64,000 nt of DNA from Pseudomonas brassicacearum (GTDB lineage Bacteria; Pseudomonadota; Gammaproteobacteria; Pseudomonadales; Pseudomonadaceae), in NCBI RefSeq assembly GCF_009601685.2, contig NZ_CP045701.2, positions 1,612,001 through 1,676,000 on the forward strand, written 5' to 3'. The notes beneath the pieces are model-generated. The model searched no databases and was not told the DNA's origin. It was given only the letters and a program-made list of their open reading frames with translations. Below, piece by piece: positions 17,955 to 27,362 of this stretch; position 1 is the stretch's first letter; each line of letters opens with the position of its first letter. A program made the position numbers and the translations under genes.

Positions 17955-20060
17955 TTACTCTACCGAGGCGTTGCGCAGCCTCAAGGCATTGAACACCACC
18001 GACGCCGAACTCACGCTCATGGCGATGGCGGCGATCATGGGCGAGAGCAGGTGACCGGTCAGGGGATACAGCAGGCCGGCAGCCAGCGGAATCCCCATCG
18101 AGTTATAGAGGAAGGCAAAGCCGAGGTTCTGGCGCATGTTTCTAACGGTTGCCACCGAAAGGGTGCGGGCCCGCAAGATCCCCATCAAATCGCCTTTTAC
18201 CAAGGTCAGTTGGGCGCTGTTCATCGCCACGTCCGTACCCGTACCCATGGCAATGCCTACGTCCGCCCGAGCCAGGGCGGGAGCATCGTTTATTCCGTCA
18301 CCCGCCATCGCGACCTGGCGGCCATCGCGCTGCAGGTCCGCTACCAGGCGCTCCTTGTCCTCGGGTTTGACTTCGCCATGGACCTCTTCGATGCCCATCT
18401 CCCTGGCCACGGCGCGTGCAGTGGTGAGGCCGTCGCCGGTGGCCATGATGATCTTTATGTCGTGAGCCTTGAGCCGGTTGACCGCTTCCCGGGAGGTCGG
18501 CTTGATCGGGTCCGAGACGGCCAGCAGCCCGGCCAGCACACCGTCGACCGCCATGTAGATAATGCTGATGCCTTGCGCGCGTAGCTGCTCGGCCTGTTGT
18601 TGCAGTGGGCTGACGCTGATATGGGCGGCGTTCATCAGGGCGGTATTGCCCAAGTGGACCTGCTTGCCGTCCACCTGGCCACTGACACCGATGCCGCTGC
18701 CGGATTCAAATGAAGCCGGCTTGATCAATTCAAGCTGCTCGGAGCGTGCGTGATCGACGATGGCGTGGGCCAGGGGATGTTCGCTGCCCTGGTCGAGGCT
18801 GGTGGCCAATAGCAGCACCTGGCGGTCGTCGAAGCCCTGGGTGGCTTCCACGCTGTGAAAGGCCGGGCGCCCTTCGGTCAGGGTGCCGGTCTTATCGACG
18901 ATCAGCGTGTCGATCTTGCACAAGTTCTCGATGGCGCTGGCGTCCCGGAAAAGCACGCCCAGGCTGGCAGCCTTGCCGGTGGACACCATGATCGACATGG
19001 GGGTTGCGAGCCCCAGCGCACAGGGGCAGGCAATGATCAGCACGGCGACGGCGTTGATCAGCCCGAAGACCCAGCCAGGCTCGGGACCTAACAGCCCCCA
19101 GCCGAAAAAAGTCAGTACGGCGATGGCAATCACGCCCATGACGAAATAGCCAGCGATCACGTCGGCCATCCGCTGCATAGGGGCTTTGGAGCGCTGGGCC
19201 CGGGCGACCATCTGAACAATTTGCGCCAGGACGGTCTCGGCGCCGACCTTCTGCGCCGTCATCACCAAGCTACCGTGGGTATTGATCGTGGCGCCGATCA
19301 GGCTGTCCCCGGCGCGTTTGATCACCGAAACCGGCTCGCCGGTGAGCATCGACTCGTCAACGGCACTTTCACCTTCGAGTACCGCACCATCGACCGGGAC
19401 CTTTTCACCGGGCCTGATCCTCAGGCGGTCACCCTGATGGACATGGGCCAGGGGGATGTCCTGTTCCTGGCCATCGGCGTTGATCCGGCGCGCGGTCTTG
19501 GGTGACAGCCCCAGCAGCGACTTGATGGCGGCCGATGTCTGCGAGCGTGCCTTGAGCTCCAGCATCTGCCCCAGCAAGGTGAGGGAGATGATCACCGCGG
19601 CGGCTTCAAAGTAGACGCCGATCCGCCCCTCTTGCAGGAACGTGGCGGGAAACCCTCCAGGCCAGAACGTGGCTGCGACACTGTAGAGATAGGCCGCCGC
19701 GGTGCCCAGGCCAATCAGGGTCCACATGTTCGGGCTACGTTGGCGAACAGAGACCACTGCTCGCACAAAAAACGGCCAGCCTGCCCACAGGACCACGGGT
19801 GTCGCCAGGAAAAACTCGACGAAATTTTGCATTTCACCGTGAAACAGCGACAAGGCGTGCCCCGCCATGGCGAGCACGGTCACGATGACCGTCAACGGCA
19901 AGGACCACCAGAAGCGGCGGGTGAAGTCCTTGAGTTCTGGGTTGTCCTCTTCTTCCAGCGCGGGCATCACCGGCTCCAGCGTCATGCCGCACTTGGGGCA
20001 GGTGCCGGGGCCGGGTTGGCGTATTTCCGGGTGCATGGGGCAGGTGTATTCAGTCGCCAT
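17955..20060 (-). CDS. copper-transporting P-type ATPase with N-terminal heavy-metal-binding (HMBD) domain
   Basis: A 701-residue P1B-type ATPase. The N-terminus is a Cys/His domain ([20 protein letters not shown]) in place of the usual CxxC HMA domain. Core motifs are TGEP in the actuator domain, CPC in [11 protein letters not shown], phosphorylation loop [23 protein letters not shown] and GDGINDAP, with YNSMGIP and MSVSSASVV in the last membrane helices, fitting a Cu(I)-type pump. ATG at 20060 overlaps the stop of the DUF2933 gene (ATGGCGACTGA), so translation is probably coupled; an in-frame ATG at 20087 is less likely. Confidence 0.92.
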   Translation of the reverse strand: MATEYTCPMHPEIRQPGPGTCPKCGMTLEPVMPALEEEDNPELKDFTRRFWWSLPLTVIVTVLAMAGHALSLFHGEMQNFVEFFLATPVVLWAGWPFFVRAVVSVRQRSPNMWTLIGLGTAAAYLYSVAATFWPGGFPATFLQEGRIGVYFEAAAVIISLTLLGQMLELKARSQTSAAIKSLLGLSPKTARRINADGQEQDIPLAHVHQGDRLRIRPGEKVPVDGAVLEGESAVDESMLTGEPVSVIKRAGDSLIGATINTHGSLVMTAQKVGAETVLAQIVQMVARAQRSKAPMQRMADVIAGYFVMGVIAIAVLTFFGWGLLGPEPGWVFGLINAVAVLIIACPCALGLATPMSIMVSTGKAASLGVLFRDASAIENLCKIDTLIVDKTGTLTEGRPAFHSVEATQGFDDRQVLLLATSLDQGSEHPLAHAIVDHARSEQLELIKPASFESGSGIGVSGQVDGKQVHLGNTALMNAAHISVSPLQQQAEQLRAQGISIIYMAVDGVLAGLLAVSDPIKPTSREAVNRLKAHDIKIIMATGDGLTTARAVAREMGIEEVHGEVKPEDKERLVADLQRDGRQVAMAGDGINDAPALARADVGIAMGTGTDVAMNSAQLTLVKGDLMGILRARTLSVATVRNMRQNLGFAFLYNSMGIPLAAGLLYPLTGHLLSPMIAAIAMSVSSASVVFNALRLRNASVE

Positions 20061-20259
20061 GTCGTCCGTGTCCGTGCCCGAAGACATGCATCAAGGGGCA
20101 TATCAGGAGAATCAGGTACGGCCAATTCGCCGTGATGTGGCTGAAGTGTTCTCGCACCAGATAGAAGAGGCCAATGACCAGCAACATGATCAATACAATG
20201 CCGGTCTTGCCCCGCCAGAATGACGTTGCGCCAGCAACTGGGGGTTGATGAGTGTTCAT
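20050..20259 (-). CDS. DUF2933 small membrane protein
   Basis: A 69-residue protein with one or two membrane segments ([14 protein letters not shown] and [18 protein letters not shown]), ending in a His-rich tail [12 protein letters not shown]. It overlaps the ATPase start by 11 bp, and its mRNA carries that gene's start codon. DUF2933 genes are often found beside copper or silver resistance genes; the His-rich end would fit metal binding at the membrane. AGGAGC precedes the ATG. Confidence 0.85.
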   Translation of the reverse strand: MNTHQPPVAGATSFWRGKTGIVLIMLLVIGLFYLVREHFSHITANWPYLILLICPLMHVFGHGHGRHGD

Positions 20260-20403
20260 GGTATCGCTCCTTCAGGCCGGGCGAGCCATCGCCACCGATA
20301 AACACAGCATAGGCAGGGAGCGCCTTGGGGGATTGATATTCATCAACCTTGGCTTACTCCCCCGCAAATGAGGGATGTGGCAGGCATGCTAAAGGTACGA
20401 AGC

Positions 20404-20441
20404 TGTCAGCGATCTGACGGGGACATTGCAGATTTGTCAGC
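20404..20441. promoter_or_regulatory. direct repeats upstream of the copper operon, candidate operator
   Basis: TGTCAGC occurs at 20404-20410 and again at 20435-20441, 31 bp (about three helical turns) apart, about 150 bp upstream of the DUF2933 start. On the coding strand these read GCTGACA, similar in flavour to CopR-type response-regulator sites. No regulator gene is adjacent. Inference only. The stretch 20260-20549 holds no convincing gene. Confidence 0.3.
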
Positions 20442-20549
20442 GGGGCCATGCAAGCGGCTCAGGCCGCCGCTCCACAGTCGAGTGAGGGGATTGGATCTGT
20501 GGAGCAACACTTTGCAGCGCAAGATAAACCCGCTCGCCACAACGGCTGA

Positions 20550-20924
20550 TTACTCGTCCTTCTTCATCAACCCGGCCAGTGCGGCGAAGGGGTTGTGGGT
20601 TGCCTTGGCGATTTTCGGAGTGCTCAGGGAGCCGTCGCCGAAATATTGCTGGTCGGTGTAGCGCGAGTGTTCGTTGTCGTGGCAGTACAGGCACAGCAGT
20701 TCCCAGTTGGAACCGTCCTGCGGGTTGTTGTCGTGGTTGTGGTCGCGGTGGTGAACGGTCAGTTCGCTCAGGCGCTTGCCGGAAAACTCACGGGCGCAGC
20801 GGCCACAGACATGGGGGTACATTTTCAGGGCTTTGTCGCGGTAGCCCATCTCTCGGTCGCGCTGGGCATCGGCGAGGATACGGTCCAGCTTGGCGGTGTT
20901 GGACGGTGGCGTTGACGAACTCAT
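20550..20924 (-). CDS. yajD: YajD-family HNH nuclease
   Basis: A 124-residue protein with an HNH motif: VCGRCAREF (zinc Cys pair), LTVHHRDHNHDNNPQDGSNW (catalytic His/Asn) and LLCLYCHDNEHSR (second Cys pair). The order and size match YajD. A role as a nuclease is inferred from the family; the native target is unknown. It lies alone between the copper operon and the spermidine-synthase-like gene. Confidence 0.92.
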   Translation of the reverse strand: MSSSTPPSNTAKLDRILADAQRDREMGYRDKALKMYPHVCGRCAREFSGKRLSELTVHHRDHNHDNNPQDGSNWELLCLYCHDNEHSRYTDQQYFGDGSLSTPKIAKATHNPFAALAGLMKKDE

Positions 20925-20972
20925 GGGTTCACCTTTGTAAACAGGACGGATGACGGTTGGACAGAGTTTAGC

Positions 20973-21659
20973 TCAGCCCTTGAGCTTCTCGGCAATCCAG
21001 ATGGTGTGGCGGGTGCCTTTGTTGCCATGGGCGAACACTTGCACCTCTTCGGCCTTGAAGCCGGCCTTCTTCAGCTTGTCGGAAAACTGCCGGTCAGCGC
21101 TGGCCGACCACACCGCCAGCACGCCCTTGGGCCGCAGGGCCTTGGCGCAGGCGGCCAGGCCTCCAGCCGAATACAGCCAACTGTTGGCTTTCTGGGTCAG
21201 GCCTTCCGGGCCGTTGTCGACATCGAGCATGATCGCGTCGAAACCCTGGGGTTCGGCTTGCAGCACCTTGGCCACGTCTTCCATGCGGATTACCGTGCGC
21301 GGGTCCGACAGCGGCCGCCCGGCCTTTTCACCCAGGGGGCCACGGTTCCACTCCACCACGCCGGGCACCAGTTCGGCCACCACCACTTCGGCGGTCTTGC
21401 CCAGATGCTTGAGGGCCGAGGCGAGGGTGAACCCCATGCCCAGGCCGCCGATCAGCACGCGCGAGCCGGGACGACCGGCCACCTTGCGGCAAGGAATCTC
21501 TGCCAGGGCATCTTCGGAACCGTGCATGCGGGTGTTCATCAACTGCCCGCCGTCACCGCCCTGGATCTTGATGACGAAGTCGTCACCGTACTCGAACAGG
21601 CACAGTGCACCGCCGTTATCAGGGATGGGCGTGGTATCGAGCAGAACGAAACGTTTCAT
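20973..21659 (-). CDS. spermidine-synthase-like SAM-dependent protein
   Basis: A 228-residue protein with a SAM/dcSAM-binding fold: VLIGGLGMGFTLASALKHL (motif I), VVVAELVPGVVEWNRG (acidic strand-2 end), and MLDVDNGPEGL, where spermidine synthases have an Asp-containing substrate motif. It lacks the normal N-terminal beta-hairpin domain of SpeE, so true polyamine synthesis is doubtful. Probably a member of the spermine/spermidine synthase-like family of unknown reaction. Confidence 0.82.
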   Translation of the reverse strand: MKRFVLLDTTPIPDNGGALCLFEYGDDFVIKIQGGDGGQLMNTRMHGSEDALAEIPCRKVAGRPGSRVLIGGLGMGFTLASALKHLGKTAEVVVAELVPGVVEWNRGPLGEKAGRPLSDPRTVIRMEDVAKVLQAEPQGFDAIMLDVDNGPEGLTQKANSWLYSAGGLAACAKALRPKGVLAVWSASADRQFSDKLKKAGFKAEEVQVFAHGNKGTRHTIWIAEKLKG

Positions 21660-21734
21660 GGAAATCTCATGAGAAGGGGCAAACCGACGCGGTAAGGACT
21701 AGCCTGAAGGCAGACAATAGCCACGGAGCCATTG

Positions 21735-22022
21735 ATGAAGTGCCTCATTCTAACGGCCATTGGCCTGGCGGCGCTCTCGTTAAGTTGCGCGCAGGCCCAG
21801 CAGCCGACGATTCCGGTCAACCCGCCGAGCATTCCCGGCTCGCCAGGCACTGCCACTCCCATGCCCTATCCGCCGGTCACGCCCAACAGTGTGCCCAAGG
21901 CTGGCCCCGGAAGCGGCGGGCCGCCGTTGCTGCCCCCCATCGAAATGCCCAAGCCACCCAAGGACCAGCCGATACCGGGCATGGAGCCCAAGCCGGTGAA
22001 GGCCAAGTCGCCGGGGGGGTAG
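21735..22022 (+). CDS. small exported proline-rich protein
   Basis: A 95-residue protein from ATG 21735 with GGAG 8 bases upstream. It has a signal peptide (MKCLILTAIGLAALSLSC), possibly a lipoprotein since LSLSC ends in Cys at residue 18, although the expected small-residue lipobox is imperfect. The remainder is low complexity and rich in Pro and Gly (PPVTPNSVPK, GGPPLLPPIEMPKPP). Such segments can span periplasm or be surface-exposed. Function unknown. Confidence 0.7.
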   Translation: MKCLILTAIGLAALSLSCAQAQQPTIPVNPPSIPGSPGTATPMPYPPVTPNSVPKAGPGSGGPPLLPPIEMPKPPKDQPIPGMEPKPVKAKSPGG

Positions 22023-22089
22023 ACATCAAGACTGTTGGTGAAACAACTGGATGATAAAAACCTGTGGGTTCGGGCATTGCGGTGAACTC

Positions 22090-22164
22090 TGTGGGAGCAA
22101 AGCTTGCTCGCGATGACGTCGGCATATGCAACACCGCTATCGCGAGCAAGCTTTGCTCCCACAG
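22090..22164. repeat. REP pair, family B
   Basis: TGTGGGAGCAAAGCTTGCTC (from 22090) and its inverse ending GCTTTGCTCCCACAG (22134-22164), about 17 bp apart. An extra partial end (CTCGCTCCCACAGG) follows directly, suggesting a second event at the same site. Another isolated half-REP lies at about 22747-22760. Confidence 0.85.
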
Positions 22165-22206
22165 GCTCGCTCCCACAGGTTCTGTTTTTCAACTGACAGA
22201 GGGAGG

Positions 22207-22680
22207 TCAGACCTGCTGCGACAACAACTGCCCATCAGCCATGCGCAGGCGCTTGGACAGGGAGACGGCGAGGGCGCGGATGATCTTGGCGGCGATCTTG
22301 GGGGCGTCGTTGAGCATTTTTTCCAGGGAGTCCTTGCCCAGGTTCAGCAACTGGCAATTGCTGGCGGCGATGCAACTGGCCGAGCGCCGTTCGCCGTCGA
22401 GCACAGCCATTTCGCCGAATGCCCGGCCACTGCGCAGCGTGGCGATGGTTACAGGTTGGCCGTCGGGGCCGGTTTTCTGCACGGCCACCTGGCCGGTGTG
22501 GATGATGCACATGAAGCTACCGGCATCGCCCTCGCGGAAAATCGCCTCGCCCTCGGCAATGGCGCTGATGCTGAAATAGCCCGATGCCGCGGCGAAGTCG
22601 ACAGGCAGCAACTGGTCGAACAGACCGCAGTCCATCAGCCAGTCGCGGATTTCTTTGTTCAGTAAGGTCGGTTCTGACAT
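22207..22680 (-). CDS. cyclic-nucleotide-binding domain protein
   Basis: A 157-residue single-domain protein from the ATG at 22680. The cNMP-binding fold is evident: GEAIFREGDAGSFMCIIHTG, then the phosphate-binding cassette RSGRAFGEMAVLDGERRSAS (FGE...R-S-A). No DNA-binding or enzymatic domain follows, only helices (LEKMLNDAPKIAAKIIRALAV). The phosphate cassette has the Arg expected for nucleotide binding. It may act through a partner protein; partner unknown. Confidence 0.88.
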   Translation of the reverse strand: MSEPTLLNKEIRDWLMDCGLFDQLLPVDFAAASGYFSISAIAEGEAIFREGDAGSFMCIIHTGQVAVQKTGPDGQPVTIATLRSGRAFGEMAVLDGERRSASCIAASNCQLLNLGKDSLEKMLNDAPKIAAKIIRALAVSLSKRLRMADGQLLSQQV

Positions 22681-22843
22681 GTTGGCACGGTCTTTTTTCT
22701 TGTGTTTGTTACAGGTTCGGGCTGGCCTGGGTGTAAGAGATCCCTGGGACAGGCCTTGCTCCCACAAAGCCTTTCCCACATTGGGCTGGGTTAAATCAGG
22801 GCCTTGCGCATGGAGCTAAGACCCGGCCATCCCACAGAGTTCC

Positions 22844-24898
22844 TCAGACCAGCCCCAAAACCTTCAAGACAAATGCATATTCGAGCGCTACGTCACGCAA
22901 TCCCTGGTAGCGCCCGCTCATCCCGCCATGTCCGGCGCCCAGTTCGGTCTTGAGCAGCAGGGGGTTGTCATTGGTCTTGGTGGCCCGCAATTTCGCCACC
23001 CACTTGGCCGCTTCCCAGTACTGCACTCGGCTGTCGTTGTAACCGGCGATCACCAGCAGCGCCGGGTAGGCCTGGGCGCGGACGTTTTCGTACGGGGCGT
23101 AGGCCCGGATCCGATCATAAACCTGCGGTTCCTCTGGATTGCCCCATTCGTCGTATTCGGTGACGGTCAGTGGCAAGTCCGGGTCGAGCATGGTGTTGAG
23201 CACGTCGACGAACGGCACCTCGGCAATCGCAACCTTGAACAGCTCCGGGCGTTGATTGAGCACCGCGCCAATCAGCAGGCCACCGGCGCTGCCGCCGCTG
23301 ATTGCCAGCTGTTCGGCGCTGGTGAAACCGTTGGCGATCAAATGTTCGGCGCAAGCGATGAAGTCGCTGAACGTGTTGTGCTTGTGTTCCTGCTTGCCGG
23401 CGCGATACCAGGCTTCCCCCAGCTCGCCGCCGCCGCGCACATGGGCGATGGCAAACGCTACGCCGCGGTCAAGCAGGCTCAGCCGCGAATGGGAAAACCA
23501 CGGGTCGAGGCTTTCGCCATAAGCACCGTAGCCATACAGGTACAGCGGTACCGGCCGGCCGAGGGCTTCGCGCTTGACCACCAGGCTGATGGGCACCTGG
23601 GTGCCGTCCGGTGCTGTAGCCCAAAGCCGCTGGCTGACGTAGGCATCGGCGTCGAACGGCCCCAGTACCGGGGTTTGCTTGAGCACGACCTGTGCGCCGC
23701 TGGCCAGGTCCAACTGACGGATCTGCGCCGGACGGTTCAGGGCCTCGTAGCGCAGGCGGATGCGATCGCTGACGAATTCCAGGCTGTTTTGCACATGCAG
23801 GCTGTAGGCCGCATCCGGCAGTTGCACCCGATACGCCGGCAAGCCTTGCGGGTGAACTTCGATGATCGGCAGGCCGCCTTCGCGCAGGCTCAAGGTCATC
23901 GCCCCGGCATTCAGGCTCAAGCCGTCGATCATCACCGTGTCGCTGTGGGGGATCAGGTTCTGCCAGTCGGCCTCGGTCGGCGCTACGCCCGTGTCGGCGG
24001 CCTGATACAACGCGAAGTTGATTCCGTCGCGGTTGCTGCGGATCAACCAGGTCCATTGGCCATCGAGCAGGCCGTGGTCGACGTCGTATTCATGGTTTTC
24101 CACACGGGGCGCCAGGCAGGTAAAGGGGCGCTGCGGTTGCGCGGCGTCCAGCACCCAGACTTCGCTGGTGGTCTTGCTGCCCAAGGACAGGATCAACTGC
24201 TTTTCCGAACTCGAACGATAGCAATGCAGGAAGAAACGTCCGTCCTGCTCATGGAACACCTCTTCAGCGGCCGTGCCGTCCAGGCGATAGCGCCAGAGCC
24301 TGTGGGGGCGGTGGGTGTCGTCCAACTCGCCAAAAAACAGCGTCAGACTGTCGTTGGCCCAGGTCATGCTGCCGTCGCAATTATCGAAGGACAATTCACT
24401 GACCTTGTCGTTGGACAATTCCTTCACGAACAGGGTGTAGATCTCGTCGCCCGTGGTGTCCAGGCTGTAGGCCAGGCGCTGGTGGTCGGGGCTGATGCTG
24501 AAGGCGCCCAGGGCAAAGAAACCGCCGCCCGCCAACGCGTTCGGGTCCAGCAGCAGTTGTTCACGGCTTTCATCCACAGTCAGGCTGTCATCGGCCGGGC
24601 GCGGGCAGCGGTAGTGGCGTGGGTATTCGTCCCCGGCCGTGGTACGGGTGTAATACAGGTAGGGGCCCCAGGGCGAGGGCAGCGACAGGTCGGTCTCGAG
24701 GATCCGGCCCTTGATCTCCTGGAACAGGGTTTCGCGCAGATCGGCCTGGTCGGCGAGTTGCGCCTCCTGATAGCTGTTTTCCGCCTTGAGGTAGTCGAGC
24801 ACGGCGTCGGTGTCGCGTTCCTGCAGCCAGGCGTATGGGTCAACACCGGCGTCCCTGCGGGCAATCGGGGCGTTGGAAACGTGGGCAGATAGGGACAT
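22844..24898 (-). CDS. ptrB: oligopeptidase B (prolyl oligopeptidase family)
   Basis: A 684-residue serine peptidase cleaving short peptides after basic residues, judged from close agreement with PtrB (about 686 residues). The N-terminal beta-propeller is followed by the hydrolase domain with the nucleophile in AISGGSAGGLLIGA, the Asp in IAGYNDSRVQYWE, and the His in GAGHGGMSGRY. ATG 24898 gives MSLSAHVSNA; longer starts add a non-conserved leader. No signal peptide, so cytoplasmic. Single gene, divergent from 25034. Confidence 0.93.
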   Translation of the reverse strand: MSLSAHVSNAPIARRDAGVDPYAWLQERDTDAVLDYLKAENSYQEAQLADQADLRETLFQEIKGRILETDLSLPSPWGPYLYYTRTTAGDEYPRHYRCPRPADDSLTVDESREQLLLDPNALAGGGFFALGAFSISPDHQRLAYSLDTTGDEIYTLFVKELSNDKVSELSFDNCDGSMTWANDSLTLFFGELDDTHRPHRLWRYRLDGTAAEEVFHEQDGRFFLHCYRSSSEKQLILSLGSKTTSEVWVLDAAQPQRPFTCLAPRVENHEYDVDHGLLDGQWTWLIRSNRDGINFALYQAADTGVAPTEADWQNLIPHSDTVMIDGLSLNAGAMTLSLREGGLPIIEVHPQGLPAYRVQLPDAAYSLHVQNSLEFVSDRIRLRYEALNRPAQIRQLDLASGAQVVLKQTPVLGPFDADAYVSQRLWATAPDGTQVPISLVVKREALGRPVPLYLYGYGAYGESLDPWFSHSRLSLLDRGVAFAIAHVRGGGELGEAWYRAGKQEHKHNTFSDFIACAEHLIANGFTSAEQLAISGGSAGGLLIGAVLNQRPELFKVAIAEVPFVDVLNTMLDPDLPLTVTEYDEWGNPEEPQVYDRIRAYAPYENVRAQAYPALLVIAGYNDSRVQYWEAAKWVAKLRATKTNDNPLLLKTELGAGHGGMSGRYQGLRDVALEYAFVLKVLGLV

Positions 24899-25033
24899 GA
24901 AAGGCTCTCGAACGTTGTACGAAAAGGGACACGTGGCCTGGACAGAACCAACCAAACAGGCCATTCGCCAGACGCCGGGGCAGCCTGACGAGCGAAAAGC
25001 CGTTACTATAAGCGTCTCTTTGCCTGCCTTGCC

Positions 25034-25531
25034 ATGGACACCATGACCGAGAATGACTATCTGATCGCCTGGGGCCTCTACGCCTTCGCCGCCCTGGGCT
25101 GCCTGTTGGTATGGATGCGCATGACCCGCTGGATGTGGCGCTGGTTGCGCGAACCGCTGCGGTTGCTGATGGCGGTGTTGCTGTTTTGCCCTACCATCGT
25201 TGATCCGGTGAAGGACAAGGTCGCCCCGGCCCTGGCCATTGTTGCCCTGGACGTGCTGTTCAAAGTCGGCAACAACGTCTGGCGGGCGGCTTCCGATCTG
25301 CTCATGTACAGCATGATCGCCTTCGGTATCTACTTGATTTTCGTGTTGATCCGCTTCCCCATCGAGCGTGCCGCCAACGCTCGCAAGGAACGGGCCGCCG
25401 CCGCAAAAGCCGCCGCCGTGGCCGATGAGCCGGAGGACGTGCCGCCGTTTGGCGTGGCCGGTGATGACCGTTACGGTCGCCCGCCCGTGCCGAGCAACCC
25501 CCAGCGTTCGCGAATCGAACCGCGCCTGTAA
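25034..25531 (+). CDS. integral membrane protein of unknown function
   Basis: A 165-residue protein with membrane segments at about 8-28, 42-56 and 90-112, then a cytoplasmic tail rich in Ala/Arg (ANARKERAAAAKAAA) and Pro. Starts at 25034 or at the in-frame ATG 25043 (MTENDYLIAWGLYAF); neither has a clear ribosome-binding site. The next gene begins 32 bp later, so it is likely in an operon with the class II amidotransferase and the DUF2937 gene. I do not recognise a function. Confidence 0.75.
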   Translation: MDTMTENDYLIAWGLYAFAALGCLLVWMRMTRWMWRWLREPLRLLMAVLLFCPTIVDPVKDKVAPALAIVALDVLFKVGNNVWRAASDLLMYSMIAFGIYLIFVLIRFPIERAANARKERAAAAKAAAVADEPEDVPPFGVAGDDRYGRPPVPSNPQRSRIEPRL

Positions 25532-25563
25532 CCGGGCCTGCCCCTTGAAGCGAGAGTTCGAGC

Positions 25564-26340
25564 ATGTGTGAGTTACTGGGCATGAGCGCCAATGTGCCGA
25601 CCGACATCGTGTTCAGCTTCACCGGGCTGATGCAGCGCGGCGGTAAGACCGGGCCGCACCGGGACGGCTGGGGCATCGCGTTCTATGAAGGCCGTGGCCT
25701 GCGCCTGTTCCAGGACCCGGCGGCCAGCAGCGAGTCGGAAGTGGCGAACCTGGTGCAGCGCTATCCGATCAAGAGCGAAGTGGTGATCGGGCACATTCGC
25801 CAGGCCAACGTCGGCAAGGTCTGCCTGTCCAACACCCATCCGTTCGTGCGTGAGTTGTGGGGCCGCAACTGGTGTTTCGCCCACAACGGCCAGCTCGCCA
25901 ATTTCCAGCCGGGCGTGAGCTTCTACCGCCCGGTAGGCGATACCGACAGCGAAGCGGCTTTCTGCGATCTGCTCAACCGCGTGCGCCAGGCCTTCCCCGA
26001 GCCGGTGGAGGTGGAGCAATTGCTATCGACGTTGATCGAAGCCTGCACCGAATACCGCAGCAAAGGCGTGTTCAACTGCCTGCTCAGCGATGGCGACTGG
26101 CTGTTCTGCTATTGCTCGACCAAACTGGCTCAGATCACCCGTCGCGCTCCGTTCGGCCCGGCGCGCCTCAAGGATGTGGATGTGATTGTCGATTTCCAGG
26201 CTGAAACCACGCCCAACGACGTGGTCACGGTGATCGCCACCGAGCCCTTGACCGAAAACGAAACCTGGACCCGCTACGAACCGGGCCAATGGAGCCTGTG
26301 GCGACGCGGCGAATGCGTCCGCCACGGCCGGACCGAATAA
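25564..26340 (+). CDS. class II glutamine amidotransferase (YafJ family)
   Basis: A 258-residue Ntn-hydrolase-type protein. Cys2 ([10 protein letters not shown]) would be the N-terminal nucleophile after Met removal; further family features are [39 protein letters not shown] and [10 protein letters not shown]. It lacks any attached synthetase domain, like E. coli YafJ. Native acceptor unknown; related proteins hydrolyse gamma-glutamyl compounds. Probably cotranscribed with its neighbours (32 bp upstream gap, 12 bp downstream). Confidence 0.92.
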   Translation: MCELLGMSANVPTDIVFSFTGLMQRGGKTGPHRDGWGIAFYEGRGLRLFQDPAASSESEVANLVQRYPIKSEVVIGHIRQANVGKVCLSNTHPFVRELWGRNWCFAHNGQLANFQPGVSFYRPVGDTDSEAAFCDLLNRVRQAFPEPVEVEQLLSTLIEACTEYRSKGVFNCLLSDGDWLFCYCSTKLAQITRRAPFGPARLKDVDVIVDFQAETTPNDVVTVIATEPLTENETWTRYEPGQWSLWRRGECVRHGRTE

Positions 26341-26352
26341 GGACGTCACGCT

Positions 26353-26895
26353 ATGTTGCTCAGTTATCTACGGCTGGTGTTGTTCGCGGTGGGCCTGTTG
26401 GTTGGGGTCCAGGTGCCGGGCTTCATCAATGATTACGCCAAGCGGGTCGAGGCGCACCTGATCGAGGCGCAGACCGGCCTGCAAGGGTTCCAGGGCACCG
26501 CCAACCAGTTCTTCAAGGGCGACATGCAGGCCCTGGTGGCCCATTACCGCGCCAGCGAAGACCCGATCTTTCGCAGCGACGCCGACAGCCTGAACACCTT
26601 GCTCGTGCGCCAGCAGGCCCTGGACAAGCAATTCCAGGCGATGCAAGGCCCGTGGTACATCCGCTTGCTGCAAGTGGCCCTGGCTGCCGATCCGGACATT
26701 CGCAAGGAAACCTGGAACGGCTACAGCTACCAGATCCTGTTGACCCCCGAGGCCATGATCTGGGGCATCAGCGGTGCGTTGTTGCTGTCGTTCGGCCTGG
26801 AATGCCTGTTCCGTCTGATCGACTGGGTGGTGCTGGGTGGCAAGCGCCTGCGCCAGGGGCGGCCGATTGAAGAGCGCGATTTGCGCGGGCTGTAG
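26353..26895 (+). CDS. DUF2937-like membrane protein
   Basis: A 180-residue protein with an N-terminal membrane segment (LVLFAVGLLVGVQVPGFI), a long soluble helical part (about 25-120, ending QGPWYIRLLQVALAADP), and a second membrane segment (MIWGISGALLLSFGLECLF, about 137-155). The pattern matches the DUF2937 family, unknown function. 12 bp after the amidotransferase gene, likely the same transcript. Confidence 0.78.
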   Translation: MLLSYLRLVLFAVGLLVGVQVPGFINDYAKRVEAHLIEAQTGLQGFQGTANQFFKGDMQALVAHYRASEDPIFRSDADSLNTLLVRQQALDKQFQAMQGPWYIRLLQVALAADPDIRKETWNGYSYQILLTPEAMIWGISGALLLSFGLECLFRLIDWVVLGGKRLRQGRPIEERDLRGL

Positions 26896-26911
26896 CGCCA
26901 CAGCGCGTTCT

Positions 26912-27195
26912 TGTGGCGAGAGCGCTTGCTCCCGCTGTTCTGTGCCCGTAGAAGCTGCGTAGAAGCTATGTAGAAGCTATGTAGAAGCTATGTAGAAGCT
27001 ATGGAGCTGTGTAGGAGCTGTCGAGTGCAACGAGGCTGCGATCTTTCCCCAGACACTTGAATCTCAAGCGAAAGATCAAAAGATCAAAAGATCAAAAGAT
27101 CAAAAGATCAAAAGATCAAAAGATCAAAAGATCAAAAGATCGCAGGCTTCGCCAGCTCCTACAGGGACCAGCGGGAGCAAGCTCCCTCACCACAA
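26912..27195. repeat. composite repeat: family A copy 4 between two half-REPs of family C
   Basis: Order: half-REP C TGTGGCGAGAGCGCTTGCTC (26912-26937); five 11-bp GTAGAAGCTAT units (26948-27002); family A core in reverse orientation (27011-27164); inverted half-REP C AGCGGGAGCAAGCTCCCTCA (27170-27195). Inside the core is a perfect tandem array of eight GATCAAAA units (27074-27137), then GATCGCAGG. The 26896-27362 gap holds no gene; long open frames here only translate the repeat. Confidence 0.88.
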
Positions 27196-27362
27196 AAGCG
27201 GTCCGCCTGTCCTGGCGATGTTCTGCCCAATCAAGTTTTTCTTATGACCCAGCCAAGGTTTTATTCGTTGGACGGGATCGGCCGTGCGTTCAAGAATCGG
27301 GGCAACGGTCTCCACGTCAGCGTCGTCGAGACTCAAAAACAATAAAACCGTGGAGAACCACC

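Noticed and set aside
22928..24892. 654-codon plus-strand frame across ptrB
   Set aside because: Antisense composition; ptrB has the full catalytic triad on the other strand.
27074..27137. CRISPR-like array
   Set aside because: The units are contiguous with no spacers and there is no cas gene.
27057..27362. Lys-rich N-terminal extension of the MFS protein
   Set aside because: It only translates the GATCAAAA array and REP sequence; the real start has a good ribosome-binding site at 27363.
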